Assembly: GCF_001913155.1 (NCBI RefSeq)
Contig: NZ_CP018760.1
Location: 1 to 64,000, forward strand
Direction: 5' to 3'
Origin: Maribacter hydrothermalis
GTDB lineage: Bacteria; Bacteroidota; Bacteroidia; Flavobacteriales; Flavobacteriaceae
Length of the DNA stretch: 64,000 nucleotides
Part shown: in pieces, positions 46,287 through 55,687 of the stretch
How positions within the stretch are numbered: position 1 is the first letter of the stretch
Layout: each line of letters begins with the position of its first letter
The notes under the pieces: model-generated
Seen by the model: only the letters and a program-made list of their open reading frames with translations
What the model was told of the DNA's origin: nothing
The model's database searches: none
Made by a program: the position numbers and the translations under genes

Positions 46287-47630
46287 ATGTCTCTTAACGC
46301 ATTAAATGCCATTTCACCAATTGACGGCCGTTATAGTTCAAAAACCAATTCTTTATCTCCTTTTTTCTCGGAAGAAGCCTTAATAAAATATAGAGTTAGA
46401 GTTGAAATAGAGTATTTTATTGCTTTATGTGAAATTCCTTTACCGCAATTATCGAAATTTGATAACTCAAAGTTTGATACACTTCGTAAAATCTACACTG
46501 AATTTTCTACAGCTGACGCTCAAGAAATTAAACAGATTGAAAAAGTTACCAATCACGACGTAAAGGCTGTTGAATATTTTATAAAAAAAGCCTTTGATTC
46601 TTTAGGCTTGTCAGAATTTAAAGAATTCATTCATTTTGGATTAACTTCTCAAGACATTAACAATACTGCAATTCCGCTTTCTATTAAAGAGGCTATGAAT
46701 GACGTATACGTGCCTCAATATTTTGAGTTATTAGAAAAACTAGATGTACTTACTTTAGAATGGGCAGATATACCAATGTTAGCAAGAACACATGGACAAC
46801 CTGCATCTCCTACACGTTTGGGAAAAGAAATATTGGTGTATGTAGTGCGCTTAAAAGAACAATTTAATTTATTAAACGATATTCCTAGTGCTGCAAAATT
46901 TGGTGGAGCAACTGGTAATTTTAATGCGCATTTAGTAGCTTATCCTTCTATTGATTGGAGAGCGTTTGGACAAAATTTTGTTCAAGAAAAATTAGGACTT
47001 CAACATTCGTTTCCAACAACGCAAATTGAGCATTATGACCATTTGGCCGCTTTATTTGATGGACTTAAGCGTATAAATACAATTATCCTGGATTTAGACC
47101 GCGATTTTTGGACTTATGTTTCAATGGATTATTTTAAACAAAAAATAAAAGCAGGTGAAGTTGGTTCATCGGCAATGCCGCATAAAGTAAACCCTATTGA
47201 TTTTGAAAACTCTGAAGGTAACCTAGGTATTGCTAATGCAATTTTTGAACACCTTTCCGCTAAATTACCGGTATCCAGACTTCAACGCGATTTAACAGAT
47301 AGTACGGTCCTTAGAAACGTTGGCGTGCCATTTGCCCATACAATTATCGCTATTCAATCCACTTTAAAAGGATTGAACAAATTACTCCTTAACAAAGAAA
47401 AATTTGAACAAGATTTAGAGAACAACTGGGCCGTTGTGGCAGAGGCGATTCAAACTATATTGAGACGTGAAAACTACCCTAACCCCTATGAAGCTTTAAA
47501 AGGGTTAACCCGTACTAATGAGAAAATAAATAAAGATTCTATTGCTAACTTTATTGATACTTTAGAAGTTTCCGACGCTATAAAAAATGAATTAAAGCAA
47601 ATTTCTCCTAGCAATTATACTGGTATTTAA
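46287..47630 (+). CDS. purB: Adenylosuccinate lyase
   Basis: PurB acts twice in purine synthesis, splitting SAICAR and adenylosuccinate with release of fumarate. The 447-residue protein has ISPIDGRYSSKT at the N terminus, THGQPASPTRLGKE, the lyase signature GSSAMPHKVNPIDFENSEGN with the catalytic serine loop, and PVSRLQRDLTDSTVLRN. Length and signature match the E. coli-type enzyme. Monocistronic with its own -7 element. Confidence 0.96.
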   Translation: MSLNALNAISPIDGRYSSKTNSLSPFFSEEALIKYRVRVEIEYFIALCEIPLPQLSKFDNSKFDTLRKIYTEFSTADAQEIKQIEKVTNHDVKAVEYFIKKAFDSLGLSEFKEFIHFGLTSQDINNTAIPLSIKEAMNDVYVPQYFELLEKLDVLTLEWADIPMLARTHGQPASPTRLGKEILVYVVRLKEQFNLLNDIPSAAKFGGATGNFNAHLVAYPSIDWRAFGQNFVQEKLGLQHSFPTTQIEHYDHLAALFDGLKRINTIILDLDRDFWTYVSMDYFKQKIKAGEVGSSAMPHKVNPIDFENSEGNLGIANAIFEHLSAKLPVSRLQRDLTDSTVLRNVGVPFAHTIIAIQSTLKGLNKLLLNKEKFEQDLENNWAVVAEAIQTILRRENYPNPYEALKGLTRTNEKINKDSIANFIDTLEVSDAIKNELKQISPSNYTGI

Positions 47631-47756
47631 GCCGGTTTTAATGCATTAAAATTTTTCTTTAGTCCATATACTTTATAACGCCTATTTAGGGCGATATAAA
47701 TTTTAGATTGTGGCTCACATCCTATATATTACCCATGAACACAAAACTAAAATTGT

Positions 47757-48638
47757 ATGCAAACAAATTTCTCAGTTGAAGAATCAGTAAATAATTTATG
47801 GGATAAATTAGATGGTTGGTTAGAATCTATCATCTTAAAACTACCAAATTTTGCTATGGCAATTTTGGTAATGGTTCTATTTTATTTTTTGGCAAGAGGA
47901 ATAAGGAAATTACTTAAAAAAACTATTCTCAGAAAAATATCTCAAGTATCTATTCAAGAGATAATTGCTAAAGTTGTATTCGTTAGTATTATTTTGATTG
48001 GATTTTTTATTGCCTTAGGAGTTTTAGATTTAGATAAAGTATTAACAAGTATACTAGCTGGTGCAGGTGTTGTTGGTCTGGCAATTGGTTTAGCGCTACA
48101 AGGAACGCTTAGCAATACATTTGGTGGACTAATTCTTTCTTTTATGCCACAGCTAAAAATCAATGATTTTATTACGGCAGATGGCGTATCTGGATTCGTC
48201 ACTGAAATTAGTCTACGAAACATAATTATTAAAAAACCAGATAATAATATAGTGGTTATTCCTAACTCTAAATTTATAGATGGTTCTTTTACAAATTATT
48301 CCATGAATGACAGAAATAGAATTTTTGTAAATTGTGGTGTTGGTTATGAAAGTGACCTACAAATGGTAGAAGATTTAACTTTGAAAATAATTGGAGAGAG
48401 TTTTGAACAGAAAAATGATGAGACCGTAGAATTCTTTTTTACAGAGTTTGGCGATAGCTCTATCAACTTTATGGTTCGTTTTTGGACAGATTGTGTTAAT
48501 GTTAAACAAGAACATGCCGCAAGACACAAAGCCATTAAAATAATTAAGAAACATTTTGATGAACGCGACATCAACATTCCGTTCCCAATTAGGACATTGG
48601 ATTTTGGAAAAAATAATTTACAAATTGTAAAAGAATAA
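47757..48638 (+). CDS. MscS-family mechanosensitive ion channel
   Basis: A small-conductance mechanosensitive channel of 293 residues, releasing solutes after osmotic downshock. It has an N-terminal amphipathic helix, transmembrane segments at about 30-50, 70-88 and 95-120 including the pore helix GAGVVGLAIGLALQGTLSNTFGG (ends quoted: GAGVVGLAIG and TLSNTFGG), and the cytoplasmic beta and alpha/beta vestibule ending near NIPFPIRTLD. A second MscS gene lies convergent downstream, separated by a terminator. Confidence 0.93.
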   Translation: MQTNFSVEESVNNLWDKLDGWLESIILKLPNFAMAILVMVLFYFLARGIRKLLKKTILRKISQVSIQEIIAKVVFVSIILIGFFIALGVLDLDKVLTSILAGAGVVGLAIGLALQGTLSNTFGGLILSFMPQLKINDFITADGVSGFVTEISLRNIIIKKPDNNIVVIPNSKFIDGSFTNYSMNDRNRIFVNCGVGYESDLQMVEDLTLKIIGESFEQKNDETVEFFFTEFGDSSINFMVRFWTDCVNVKQEHAARHKAIKIIKKHFDERDINIPFPIRTLDFGKNNLQIVKE

Positions 48639-48652
48639 TATATAGAATCAAA

Positions 48653-48687
48653 AAAAAGCCTGTAGAAGATGTTCTACAGGCTTTTAC
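48653..48687. terminator. Bidirectional terminator between two MscS genes
   Basis: AAAAGCCTGTAGAA-GATG-TTCTACAGGCTTTT has a perfect 14-bp stem with A and T flanks, shared by the two convergent channel genes. Confidence 0.92.
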
Positions 48688-48701
48688 TTATAAAGACCCT
48701 T

Positions 48702-49511
48702 TTACTTATTTATTTGTACTTCGTGCGGGTATGGAATTTCAATACCTGCTTTATCTAAGGCTTCTTTTGTACCTTCAATTGTTGCAAAGTATACATCCCA
48801 ATAATCCTCTGGCTTACAATAAGGACGTACTGCAAGGTTTACAGAACTATCTGCTAATTCAGACACATTTACCGAAGGTGCGGGATCCTTTAATACTTTA
48901 GGGTTTGCAACCAACATAGCCAATAAAGCTTCTTTAGTTTTCTGAAGATTTGAACCATAATCCACGCCTACTGTAGTATCAACTCTCATTTTACCTTCTG
49001 CAGTATAATTAATTATGTTCCCATTAGCCATAGCACCATTAGGTACAATCGCCAATTTATTTTGCGGTGTTATTAATTTGGTAGTAAAAATCTCAATTTC
49101 TTTAACGCTTCCAAGTACTCCCTGAGCTTCAACTAAGTCTCCTATTCTATAAGGCTTGAATATCATGAGTAACACACCTCCTGCAAAATTAGAAAGGGAA
49201 CCTTGTAGAGCAAGTCCTATAGCCAAACCAGCCGCGGCTATCAATGCTGCAAAGCTCGTAGTTTCTACACCTAACGCAGATATAACGGTGATAATTAAAA
49301 AGATAGTTAACGCCCATTTAACTAAGCTTAATAAAAATTTCTTTAATGATTCGTCATAGTTTTGAGTAGACATACCCTTTCTTACTAAACGAATTAACTT
49401 CTTAATTATCCAAGAACCTATTATATAAATTAAAATTGCACCCAAAATTTTGGGCCCAAATACCATTATAAAATCAATTCCCTTGTCAATCCATACGTGT
49501 GCGTTTTCCAT
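48702..49511 (-). CDS. MscS-family mechanosensitive ion channel (second copy)
   Basis: A 269-residue MscS-type channel. The pore helix region is visible in FAALIAAAGLAIGLALQGSLSNFAGG (ends quoted: FAALIAAAG and LQGSLSNFAGG), with the EAQGVLGSVKEIEIFTT beta domain and a C-terminal GIEIPYPHEVQI. It resembles the classic E. coli MscS size more than the neighbour does. It is convergent with the first channel but clearly divergent in sequence, so not a recent duplication. Confidence 0.93.
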   Translation of the reverse strand: MENAHVWIDKGIDFIMVFGPKILGAILIYIIGSWIIKKLIRLVRKGMSTQNYDESLKKFLLSLVKWALTIFLIITVISALGVETTSFAALIAAAGLAIGLALQGSLSNFAGGVLLMIFKPYRIGDLVEAQGVLGSVKEIEIFTTKLITPQNKLAIVPNGAMANGNIINYTAEGKMRVDTTVGVDYGSNLQKTKEALLAMLVANPKVLKDPAPSVNVSELADSSVNLAVRPYCKPEDYWDVYFATIEGTKEALDKAGIEIPYPHEVQINK

Positions 49512-49674
49512 TTTATTAGTTTTGTTTTAGGTTGTTATATAATTGTTTTCATTTATGTGACACAATATTTTTCAAAAGGTCACATAACAATAGGCGTAAA
49601 TATCAATTTAATGCAAAGAAAAAGCCTATTACATTTATGTAATAGGCTGGCATTCAAATAATTTATAAAACTAT

Positions 49675-50214
49675 TTAACCTTTAATAAAATTTTCAAGTT
49701 GTTCTAGTCCTTTTCCATTAAAATCAGATTTTTCCATTGCTTGAATTAATTGAACAAAACTAGCAGGGTTCATATCATCACCCAAAACACGGACTAGAAT
49801 TAGTCCTTTTTCATCATTATCACCATAAATAACAATTTCATCTATCGTATCATCATCTCCTTTAATTTTAATTGTTGCTTTGCCAAAAGAAGTATTCATT
49901 TTCATAAGTTCACTAAAATCCGCACCTTTTAAAATAGATTTAATAGCTGCTTTTTGTATTTCATAATCGGCATTATTACTTTCTTTTTTTTGAAAAGCTA
50001 GAATATTTAATTTTTTAAGTGATGATACTGCTACTTTTTCCGATTCACTTAAATCCGACTTTTCTAAATTCAAAAGACTTGATGGCAAGTCAAATGACAT
50101 GAAATTTGGGTTTTCAGCATTTGCAATATAGTACTGTTGTAAACTTTGTTCTGACGAACAAGACGTTACTATAAAACCAATTAGTAACGTAACAATTAAA
50201 TATATTCTTTTCAT
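49675..50214 (-). CDS. DUF4252 lipoprotein
   Basis: A 179-residue DUF4252-like protein with a lipoprotein signal (LIVTLLIGFIVTSC, cysteine near 19). It shares with its two upstream paralogues a short helix-rich segment, the position of KKLNILAFQKKES-type and MKMNTSFGKATI-type strands and the VYGDNDEKGLILVRVLGD beta strand. It is the most divergent of three and the only lipidated one. A weak terminator separates it from the preceding gene. Function unknown. Confidence 0.78.
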   Translation of the reverse strand: MKRIYLIVTLLIGFIVTSCSSEQSLQQYYIANAENPNFMSFDLPSSLLNLEKSDLSESEKVAVSSLKKLNILAFQKKESNNADYEIQKAAIKSILKGADFSELMKMNTSFGKATIKIKGDDDTIDEIVIYGDNDEKGLILVRVLGDDMNPASFVQLIQAMEKSDFNGKGLEQLENFIKG

Positions 50215-50224
50215 AATAGCACTT

Positions 50225-50272
50225 TTAAATTAATAAAGGGCCTAACCTTTTAGTGGAAGACCCTTTTTAAAT
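50225..50272 (-). terminator. Weak terminator between DUF4252 genes
   Basis: On the minus strand, AAAGGG pairs with CCCTTT with mismatches in an imperfect hairpin between two genes of the cassette, and the tail is only moderately T-rich. Confidence 0.4.
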
Positions 50273-50276
50273 AGTT

Positions 50277-50819
50277 TTACTTACCTGATGCTTTATTTAA
50301 ATCTTTGGGCAAATCCATTTTATTGGTTAATGATCCTATTTTATTTAAATCAATATCGCCTGTTAAACTAACTAAAACTGTTTCTAGCTTTCTTCCATTT
50401 TTTCCAATGTCAACATTATCAAGTCCTGAAACAAACATTAGTAGCTCTGTGACATGATCTTTTTTTGCACCATCCTTAACATAAAACTTAACATTTACAT
50501 CTTTGTCTTTTACGCGCATTAGTTCTTCTAGTTTAGAAGATTTAAGATATTTCTTGACTGTGGCCGACATATCTGCAGAAACTGATGCATCTTCGGTCAT
50601 AAAAACTTTTACATTTTTTAGTCCGCTTGCCACTTCCATAAATTCCTTGGCTTCAGCATCATCGCTCATACCTCCTAATTTAGAAACTAAATCGATCATA
50701 CCTTTATTAACGATTACAGAACCTACATTATCCATATTCTCATATTTGTCAAATACAGATTGTGAAAAACCCAAAGCGGGTAAAATTGCCATTAAAAATA
50801 CTACTGCTACTTTTTTCAT
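50277..50819 (-). CDS. DUF4252 exported protein
   Basis: A 180-residue DUF4252 protein with a signal peptide (VVFLMAILPALGFSQ). Key segments are SVFDKYENMDNVGSVIVNKGM, LKSSKLEELMRVKDKDVNVKFYVKDG and LLMFVSGLDNVD followed by LETVLVSLTGDIDLNKI. It is clearly paralogous to the gene at 50931 (same SVFDKYE or DIFDKYE start, same LEELMRV block). Predicted periplasmic. Function unknown; the link to an ECF sigma and anti-sigma pair suggests envelope stress or sensing. Confidence 0.88.
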   Translation of the reverse strand: MKKVAVVFLMAILPALGFSQSVFDKYENMDNVGSVIVNKGMIDLVSKLGGMSDDAEAKEFMEVASGLKNVKVFMTEDASVSADMSATVKKYLKSSKLEELMRVKDKDVNVKFYVKDGAKKDHVTELLMFVSGLDNVDIGKNGRKLETVLVSLTGDIDLNKIGSLTNKMDLPKDLNKASGK

Positions 50820-50930
50820 GATTGTTGTTTTTAGTACTTCTACACGTAATTGAGTAAAAGTGATTGATTAATTGATTGATGAACTCTTTTTATATAAACT
50901 ATGTACTAAGAAATAATCTTCTAACTACCT

Positions 50931-51485
50931 TTAATTCCCTTTTTTAGATGCTTTACCTAATTGGTCACCTCCTGGTAAATCCATTTTATCAGTCAACTTG
51001 GATACTGAACGTAAATTAATATCACCGGTCAACGACAATAGAACCGTTTCTAGCTTTTTACCATTAATATCTATGTCCATATCCTTCATACCGGTCACAA
51101 ACATTAATAATTCTTTTACATGGTCGCTATCTTTACCTTCTTTTACATAAAATTTGACATTTGAACCACCGTCTCTAACTCTCATTAACTCTTCAAACGA
51201 TGAGCTTTTTAGACGATTTGTTACCCAACTATCTACATCTTTAGAAATAGCTGCATCATCTGTGGTAATTACTTTAAAACTGGTGATTGAGTTAACAAGT
51301 TCAAAAAACTCCTTTGCTTCTGGATCATCTGAGCTTACACTCATTTTACCTAACATTTGAAACATTTTAGGCTGCATAGCAACAAATGTTACCTTGTCAT
51401 TATCCTCGTATTTATCGAAAATATCCTGTGCTCTTGAAATAATTGGAGCCAAAACTAACATGGTTAATAGTAGTATCTTTTTCAT
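50931..51485 (-). CDS. DUF4252 exported protein
   Basis: A 184-residue DUF4252 protein with a signal peptide (LLLTMLVLAPIISRAQ) and the pattern DIFDKYEDNDKVTFVAM, LKSSSFEELMRVRDGGSNVKFYV and LLMFVTGMKDMD, then LETVLLSLTGDINLRSVSKL. It lies 5 bases downstream of the anti-sigma gene and is thus in the same operon. It is a near paralogue of the gene at 50277, from which it is separated by about 110 bases. Confidence 0.88.
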   Translation of the reverse strand: MKKILLLTMLVLAPIISRAQDIFDKYEDNDKVTFVAMQPKMFQMLGKMSVSSDDPEAKEFFELVNSITSFKVITTDDAAISKDVDSWVTNRLKSSSFEELMRVRDGGSNVKFYVKEGKDSDHVKELLMFVTGMKDMDIDINGKKLETVLLSLTGDINLRSVSKLTDKMDLPGGDQLGKASKKGN

Positions 51486-51490
51486 TGTAT

Positions 51491-51925
51491 TTATTTTTTT
51501 GTTAAAAATTTATTTGTTGTTTTTTCAAATTCCTCTAAATGGTATAGTTGTTCTGTACCTTTGTTAAAATTCATTGCTAATAAGGCAAAAGCCTCTTTTG
51601 CAGATTCAATTTCCTCTTGTGTATACTCATCTGCCAAAGTAACAGGGGCCGGTGTTGGTTGATAAAAGTATAATCCTACCGTAAAGATTGCTATCGCAGC
51701 AACAGAAACCCATTTCATATAATTAATACCAGGTTTTAAAGGGACTGACTTTGTAAAGCGTTCTTCTTTTGCTTTTGCGAAATAATTAAATAAAGGTGCA
51801 TGTTGCTCTAAATGAGGTGCAATGTCGTCCTTTGAGAAGTATTCCCTTAAAGTCTCCTCTTCAGCAACCGTAGTGGTCGCTTCAAAATATTTTTCAACTA
51901 ATTGTTCTATTTTATGCAATTCCAT
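51491..51925 (-). CDS. Probable anti-sigma factor (single-pass membrane protein)
   Basis: A 144-residue protein with an N-terminal cytoplasmic part beginning MELHKIEQLVEKYFEATTTVAEEE, of the anti-sigma type, a transmembrane helix near 72-88 (VSVAAIAIFTVGLYFYQP) and a short periplasmic tail. It overlaps the end of the sigma factor gene by 14 bases, the usual arrangement of an ECF sigma and its inhibitor. The identity as anti-sigma is an inference from topology and position. Confidence 0.75.
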   Translation of the reverse strand: MELHKIEQLVEKYFEATTTVAEEETLREYFSKDDIAPHLEQHAPLFNYFAKAKEERFTKSVPLKPGINYMKWVSVAAIAIFTVGLYFYQPTPAPVTLADEYTQEEIESAKEAFALLAMNFNKGTEQLYHLEEFEKTTNKFLTKK

Positions 51926-52421
51926 AATTATGCTTTTCCATTAATTTTTCCCTTACGGTTTTACGTGCTCTGGATAAAGCTACCCGTATGGCTGTAGGTT
52001 TCATATCCAATAATTTTTCTATCTCTTCGTATTCGTATTGTTCTACATCTCGCAGTTGCAACACCATTTTTTGTTGTTCTGGTAGTTCATCCATAATTCT
52101 TTCTACCCAACTTATACTATCCTTTGCTTCTAACTCTCCTTGCAATGAAGTACTAGAATCGGTATAATTACTATGTACCAATTTTAAATTACCAGCTTGT
52201 TTAGATTTTAATCTGTCCAAACAAAAGTTCTTTGTCATCGTCATTGCAAATGCCTCTACATTATTATAAGAATCCATTTTATTCTTCTTAGACCATAATT
52301 TTATTAAAATTTCTTGAGTTGCATCTTCTGCTTCCTCTGTCGAAACCAATAACCTTTTGGCCATGCGAAACAGCTTATCTTTAAAAGGCATTACAATAGT
52401 TAAAAATTCTGTCTGTTTCAT
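51912..52421 (-). CDS. ECF-type RNA polymerase sigma factor
   Basis: A 169-residue sigma-70 family protein with only regions 2 and 4. Region 2 is visible in ATQEILIKLWSKKNKMDSYNNVEAFA, cited as ATQEILIKLW, and region 4 in LPEQQKMVLQLRDVEQYEYEEI and AIRVALSRARKTVREKL. It should direct RNA polymerase to GTAAC/CGTC-type promoters such as the one found 45-71 bases upstream of its own ATG, implying autoregulation. The anti-sigma gene follows with a 14-base overlap. Confidence 0.94.
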   Translation of the reverse strand: MKQTEFLTIVMPFKDKLFRMAKRLLVSTEEAEDATQEILIKLWSKKNKMDSYNNVEAFAMTMTKNFCLDRLKSKQAGNLKLVHSNYTDSSTSLQGELEAKDSISWVERIMDELPEQQKMVLQLRDVEQYEYEEIEKLLDMKPTAIRVALSRARKTVREKLMEKHNYGIA

Positions 52422-52465
52422 TTTGGTTTGGCTGTTTATAAGCTTGCTAACAGGCCTACAAAAAG

Positions 52466-52492
52466 AAGACGAAGTTGAATGATTTTTGTTAC
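52466..52492 (-). promoter_or_regulatory. ECF-type promoter of the sigma factor operon
   Basis: On the minus strand GTAAC (52488-52492), a 16-base spacer, and CGTCTT (52466-52471) match the -35 AAC and -10 CGTC pattern of RpoE-like ECF promoters. It lies 45-71 bases before the sigma gene, the expected place for autoregulation. Confidence 0.65.
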
Positions 52493-52645
52493 AAATAATT
52501 TTAAATTTATCTTATCTAAGAAACTTTAACATCTTTATACAAATTATATACGTATCTAGAATAGCCCATATTTTATCTATCTTAATAAACTTTCTGAAAG
52601 TCGGAATGCTTTTTGATAAAATCAAATTAATATTTTAAAAAAACT

Positions 52646-54169
52646 ATGAAAAAAATTTTCTTATCCCTCCTTTTTATTGGCGCCATGGTAATTTCTTGTA
52701 ATAAAAATGATGATGACCCCATTATTGACGAAGAAGTAATTGAAACACTAGAAGAAGTTACCCCAGATGAAGTAGATATTGAGGTTCAAAACTTTTTTTG
52801 GCAAACATTGAATACGTATTATTTTTGGCAAGGCGATGTTCCAGATCTATCCGATGATAAGTTCGATACCCAAACTGCTTATGAGCAGTATTTAACCGAC
52901 AATCCTATTCCTATAGATTTTCTAGAAAACAAATTACTCTTCTCTGAAGATAGGTTTACGTTCTACGATGAAGACTATACCCAATTAGTTAATAACTCCG
53001 CAGGGGTATCAAAAAGTAATGGTCTACAATTTGGACTTTCCTTAATTGGAAATACCGATGATGTTTTTGGGTATGTGGAATACATAGTTAAAAATTCTGA
53101 TGCATCAACTAAAGATATTATAAGGGGTGATGTTTTTATTGGAGTAAACGGAACAAGATTAAATAGAACTAATTATATAGACCTTCTTTTTGGCGATAAT
53201 GATACATATACACTTAATATGGCAGAAATAGTAGATAATACTATTAGTCCTATTGACAAAAATATAACATTAACTAAAGTAGAAAATTTACAAGAAGACC
53301 CAATTTTAGTAACAAATGTAATTACATCTGGTGACCGTAAAATTGGCTATTTAATGTATAATCAATTTGTTGCTGGATCAGAAGATGCTCTAAATACCGT
53401 ATTCGCGGATTTTATTGCTCAAGGAGTAACCGATTTAGTTTTAGATTTAAGATATAACTTAGGCGGTAGAGGTACTACAGCTACAGTTTTGGCAAGTTTA
53501 ATTCACGGTACAAATACCAACAACTTGCTATTTAGAACCATTTACAACGCTAAATTACAAGCCATTTTTGATAGTAGTGATACAGATAACTTTTTTGTGA
53601 ATACTACAGGCTCTGCAAATGGAGGCACAAATGCAGCTTTAAACACATTAAACCTTAGTAAGGTATATATATTAGCAACGGGCGGTTCTGCTTCGGCAAG
53701 TGAATTGGTTATGGTTGGTTTGGAACCATATATGGATGTTGTACATATAGGTACAACTACAGTTGGTAAAAATCAAGGTTCAATTTTATTTGTTGATGAT
53801 CCAGATGGCGGTAATGTTTATGATGAAACAAGAATTGACAATATAAACCCAAATGTACAGTGGGGGCTACAGCCAATTATTAGTAGAGTTGAAAATAGCG
53901 CTGGTTTTTCTGATTATGCTGATGGCCTAATTCCAGATATTGAACTTGATGAAGATATCACCAATTTAGGTATTCTCGGGGATGCAAATGAACCAATGTT
54001 AGCTAGGGCAATTCAAGAAATTACAGGTGTTGGTGCTAAAAGAAGTTTTGAAGTTGTTATGCCAGCAAATGTTATGTCGAGTTCTAAACTTAATAATCCT
54101 AGAAATGCTACATTACTTTTAAATAATAGCGTTCCTACCTCTAAATTTTCCCTTATTCAAAAGAAATAA
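52646..54169 (+). CDS. S41 family peptidase, lipoprotein
   Basis: A 507-residue C-terminal processing peptidase-like protein with a lipoprotein signal (LLFIGAMVISC, cysteine near 18) and an acidic stretch after it. An N-terminal S41 domain (VEVQNFFWQTLNTYYFWQGDVP-type start, quoted as FWQTLNTYYFW) is followed by a PDZ-like region and the protease core. The catalytic serine is expected in TGGSASASEL and the lysine in TTVGKNQGS. It would cleave proteins in the periplasm or at the surface. It is the first of two tandem paralogues. Confidence 0.9.
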   Translation: MKKIFLSLLFIGAMVISCNKNDDDPIIDEEVIETLEEVTPDEVDIEVQNFFWQTLNTYYFWQGDVPDLSDDKFDTQTAYEQYLTDNPIPIDFLENKLLFSEDRFTFYDEDYTQLVNNSAGVSKSNGLQFGLSLIGNTDDVFGYVEYIVKNSDASTKDIIRGDVFIGVNGTRLNRTNYIDLLFGDNDTYTLNMAEIVDNTISPIDKNITLTKVENLQEDPILVTNVITSGDRKIGYLMYNQFVAGSEDALNTVFADFIAQGVTDLVLDLRYNLGGRGTTATVLASLIHGTNTNNLLFRTIYNAKLQAIFDSSDTDNFFVNTTGSANGGTNAALNTLNLSKVYILATGGSASASELVMVGLEPYMDVVHIGTTTVGKNQGSILFVDDPDGGNVYDETRIDNINPNVQWGLQPIISRVENSAGFSDYADGLIPDIELDEDITNLGILGDANEPMLARAIQEITGVGAKRSFEVVMPANVMSSSKLNNPRNATLLLNNSVPTSKFSLIQKK

Positions 54170-54196
54170 ATTCTTAACATATCAGTTTCTGTATTT

Positions 54197-55666
54197 ATGA
54201 AGAAGATTTTAGTAATGCTTTTTATAACAGCTATTTATTCCTGTTCTAAAGATGAAGATTTATCGCTAACTAAAACAGTAGACCCAGACGGTTCTGCAGA
54301 CGTTGAAGTACAAGATTTTATGTGGAAGGCCATGAATTTTTGGTATTTCTGGCAAGAAAATGTAGATGATTTAGCCGATGACAGATGGGAAAACACTGAA
54401 ACTGGCAGAGCGGCGTATACAGCTTTCTTGGATTCCGACGATAGTCCAGCAGATTTTTTTACCAATAAGCTTCAATATATTGAAGATAGATTTAGTTTCT
54501 TTAATGCAGACTACCGTGAACTAACCAATTCGTTAGCCGGTATCTCAAAAAGTAATGGATTAGAATTTGGACTGGTACGTTTTCAAGACAGCGATGAACT
54601 ATTTGGTTTTGTACGATACATTGTACCAAATTCAAATGCATCGGATGCGGACATTCAACGAGGCGATTTATTTACTGGTGTTGACGGCCAAACATTATCA
54701 TTAAGTAATTATGAATCATTACTTTTTGGAACAAATGAAACGTACACATTAAACATGGCCGAATTTAGTAATGGAAGTGTGGTTCCAAATGAAATTGAAG
54801 TTACATTAACTAAAGAGGAGGCATTAGCTGAAAATCCTATATTAATCTCTAAATCTTTTGAAATTGGAGGTGAAAACATTGGGTATATCATGTACAATCA
54901 GTTTACCAATGAATATGATGATGATCTGTTTGCCGCTATTGAAGCCTTAAAGACTGCAGGTATTACCAATTTAGTGATGGACTTACGCTACAATCCTGGC
55001 GGTTCTGTAAACACAACCAGACTATTAGCAAGTATGATTTATGGTACAAATACTTCAGATGTTTTCTTGAGAAAAAAATATAATAACAAACTTCAAGAAC
55101 AATTTAGTGATAGCCAACTTGAAGTATATTTTACAGATAAGGTTAATGGCAAAACCATAAACTCATTAGGCTTTTCAAAGTTATATGTTTTAACATCGTC
55201 TAGTTCCGCATCTGCAAGCGAGCTATTAATAAACAGTTTAGAACCATATTTGGATGTTATACAAATTGGTGATGTTACCAGAGGAAAAAATGAATTTTCT
55301 ACAACTTTGGTAGATGATCGTGAAAATTCCTATTTGTATACTCCGGGTAGAGTTAATAAAATTAACCCAAAAAACCTTTGGGCTATTCAACCACTTATCG
55401 GTAGAAATGAAAATGCAGAAGGCTTTTCTGATTTTACTAGCGGTTTACAGCCAGATATTCTTCTTAAAGAAGATTACGGTAACCTTGGTATTTTAGGTGA
55501 CCAAAATGAGCCGTTATTGGCAAAAGCTATAGAGGCCATTACAGGCCAAACGGGTAAAAGAGATTTTACAGTTAAATATCCTATCAACATCATAAGCAGT
55601 TCTAAAGAGAACAGCCTAATGAGCGATAAAATGATAGATGACACTGTTTATGATTTGGAGTTCTAA
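54197..55666 (+). CDS. S41 family peptidase, lipoprotein (tandem paralogue)
   Basis: A 489-residue paralogue of the previous gene, 27 bases downstream, with a lipoprotein signal (VMLFITAIYSC). Shared segments include FMWKAMNFWYFWQENVDDLA, SKSNGLEFGLVRF, YTLNMAEFS and the core LRYNPGGSVNTTRLLASMI, quoted as LRYNPGGS. Catalytic residues are conserved: SSSASASEL for the serine and TRGKNEFS for the lysine. The two genes are likely co-transcribed and share the terminator at 55690. Confidence 0.9.
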   Translation: MKKILVMLFITAIYSCSKDEDLSLTKTVDPDGSADVEVQDFMWKAMNFWYFWQENVDDLADDRWENTETGRAAYTAFLDSDDSPADFFTNKLQYIEDRFSFFNADYRELTNSLAGISKSNGLEFGLVRFQDSDELFGFVRYIVPNSNASDADIQRGDLFTGVDGQTLSLSNYESLLFGTNETYTLNMAEFSNGSVVPNEIEVTLTKEEALAENPILISKSFEIGGENIGYIMYNQFTNEYDDDLFAAIEALKTAGITNLVMDLRYNPGGSVNTTRLLASMIYGTNTSDVFLRKKYNNKLQEQFSDSQLEVYFTDKVNGKTINSLGFSKLYVLTSSSSASASELLINSLEPYLDVIQIGDVTRGKNEFSTTLVDDRENSYLYTPGRVNKINPKNLWAIQPLIGRNENAEGFSDFTSGLQPDILLKEDYGNLGILGDQNEPLLAKAIEAITGQTGKRDFTVKYPINIISSSKENSLMSDKMIDDTVYDLEF

Positions 55667-55687
55667 AACATATCTAAGCAGAAAAAA

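Noticed and set aside
50855..50885. A tandem repeat of TGATTGATTAATTGATTGATGA upstream of a DUF4252 gene
   Set aside because: The tetranucleotide repeat is short and AT-rich, with no other copies nearby, so it is not called as a regulatory site.
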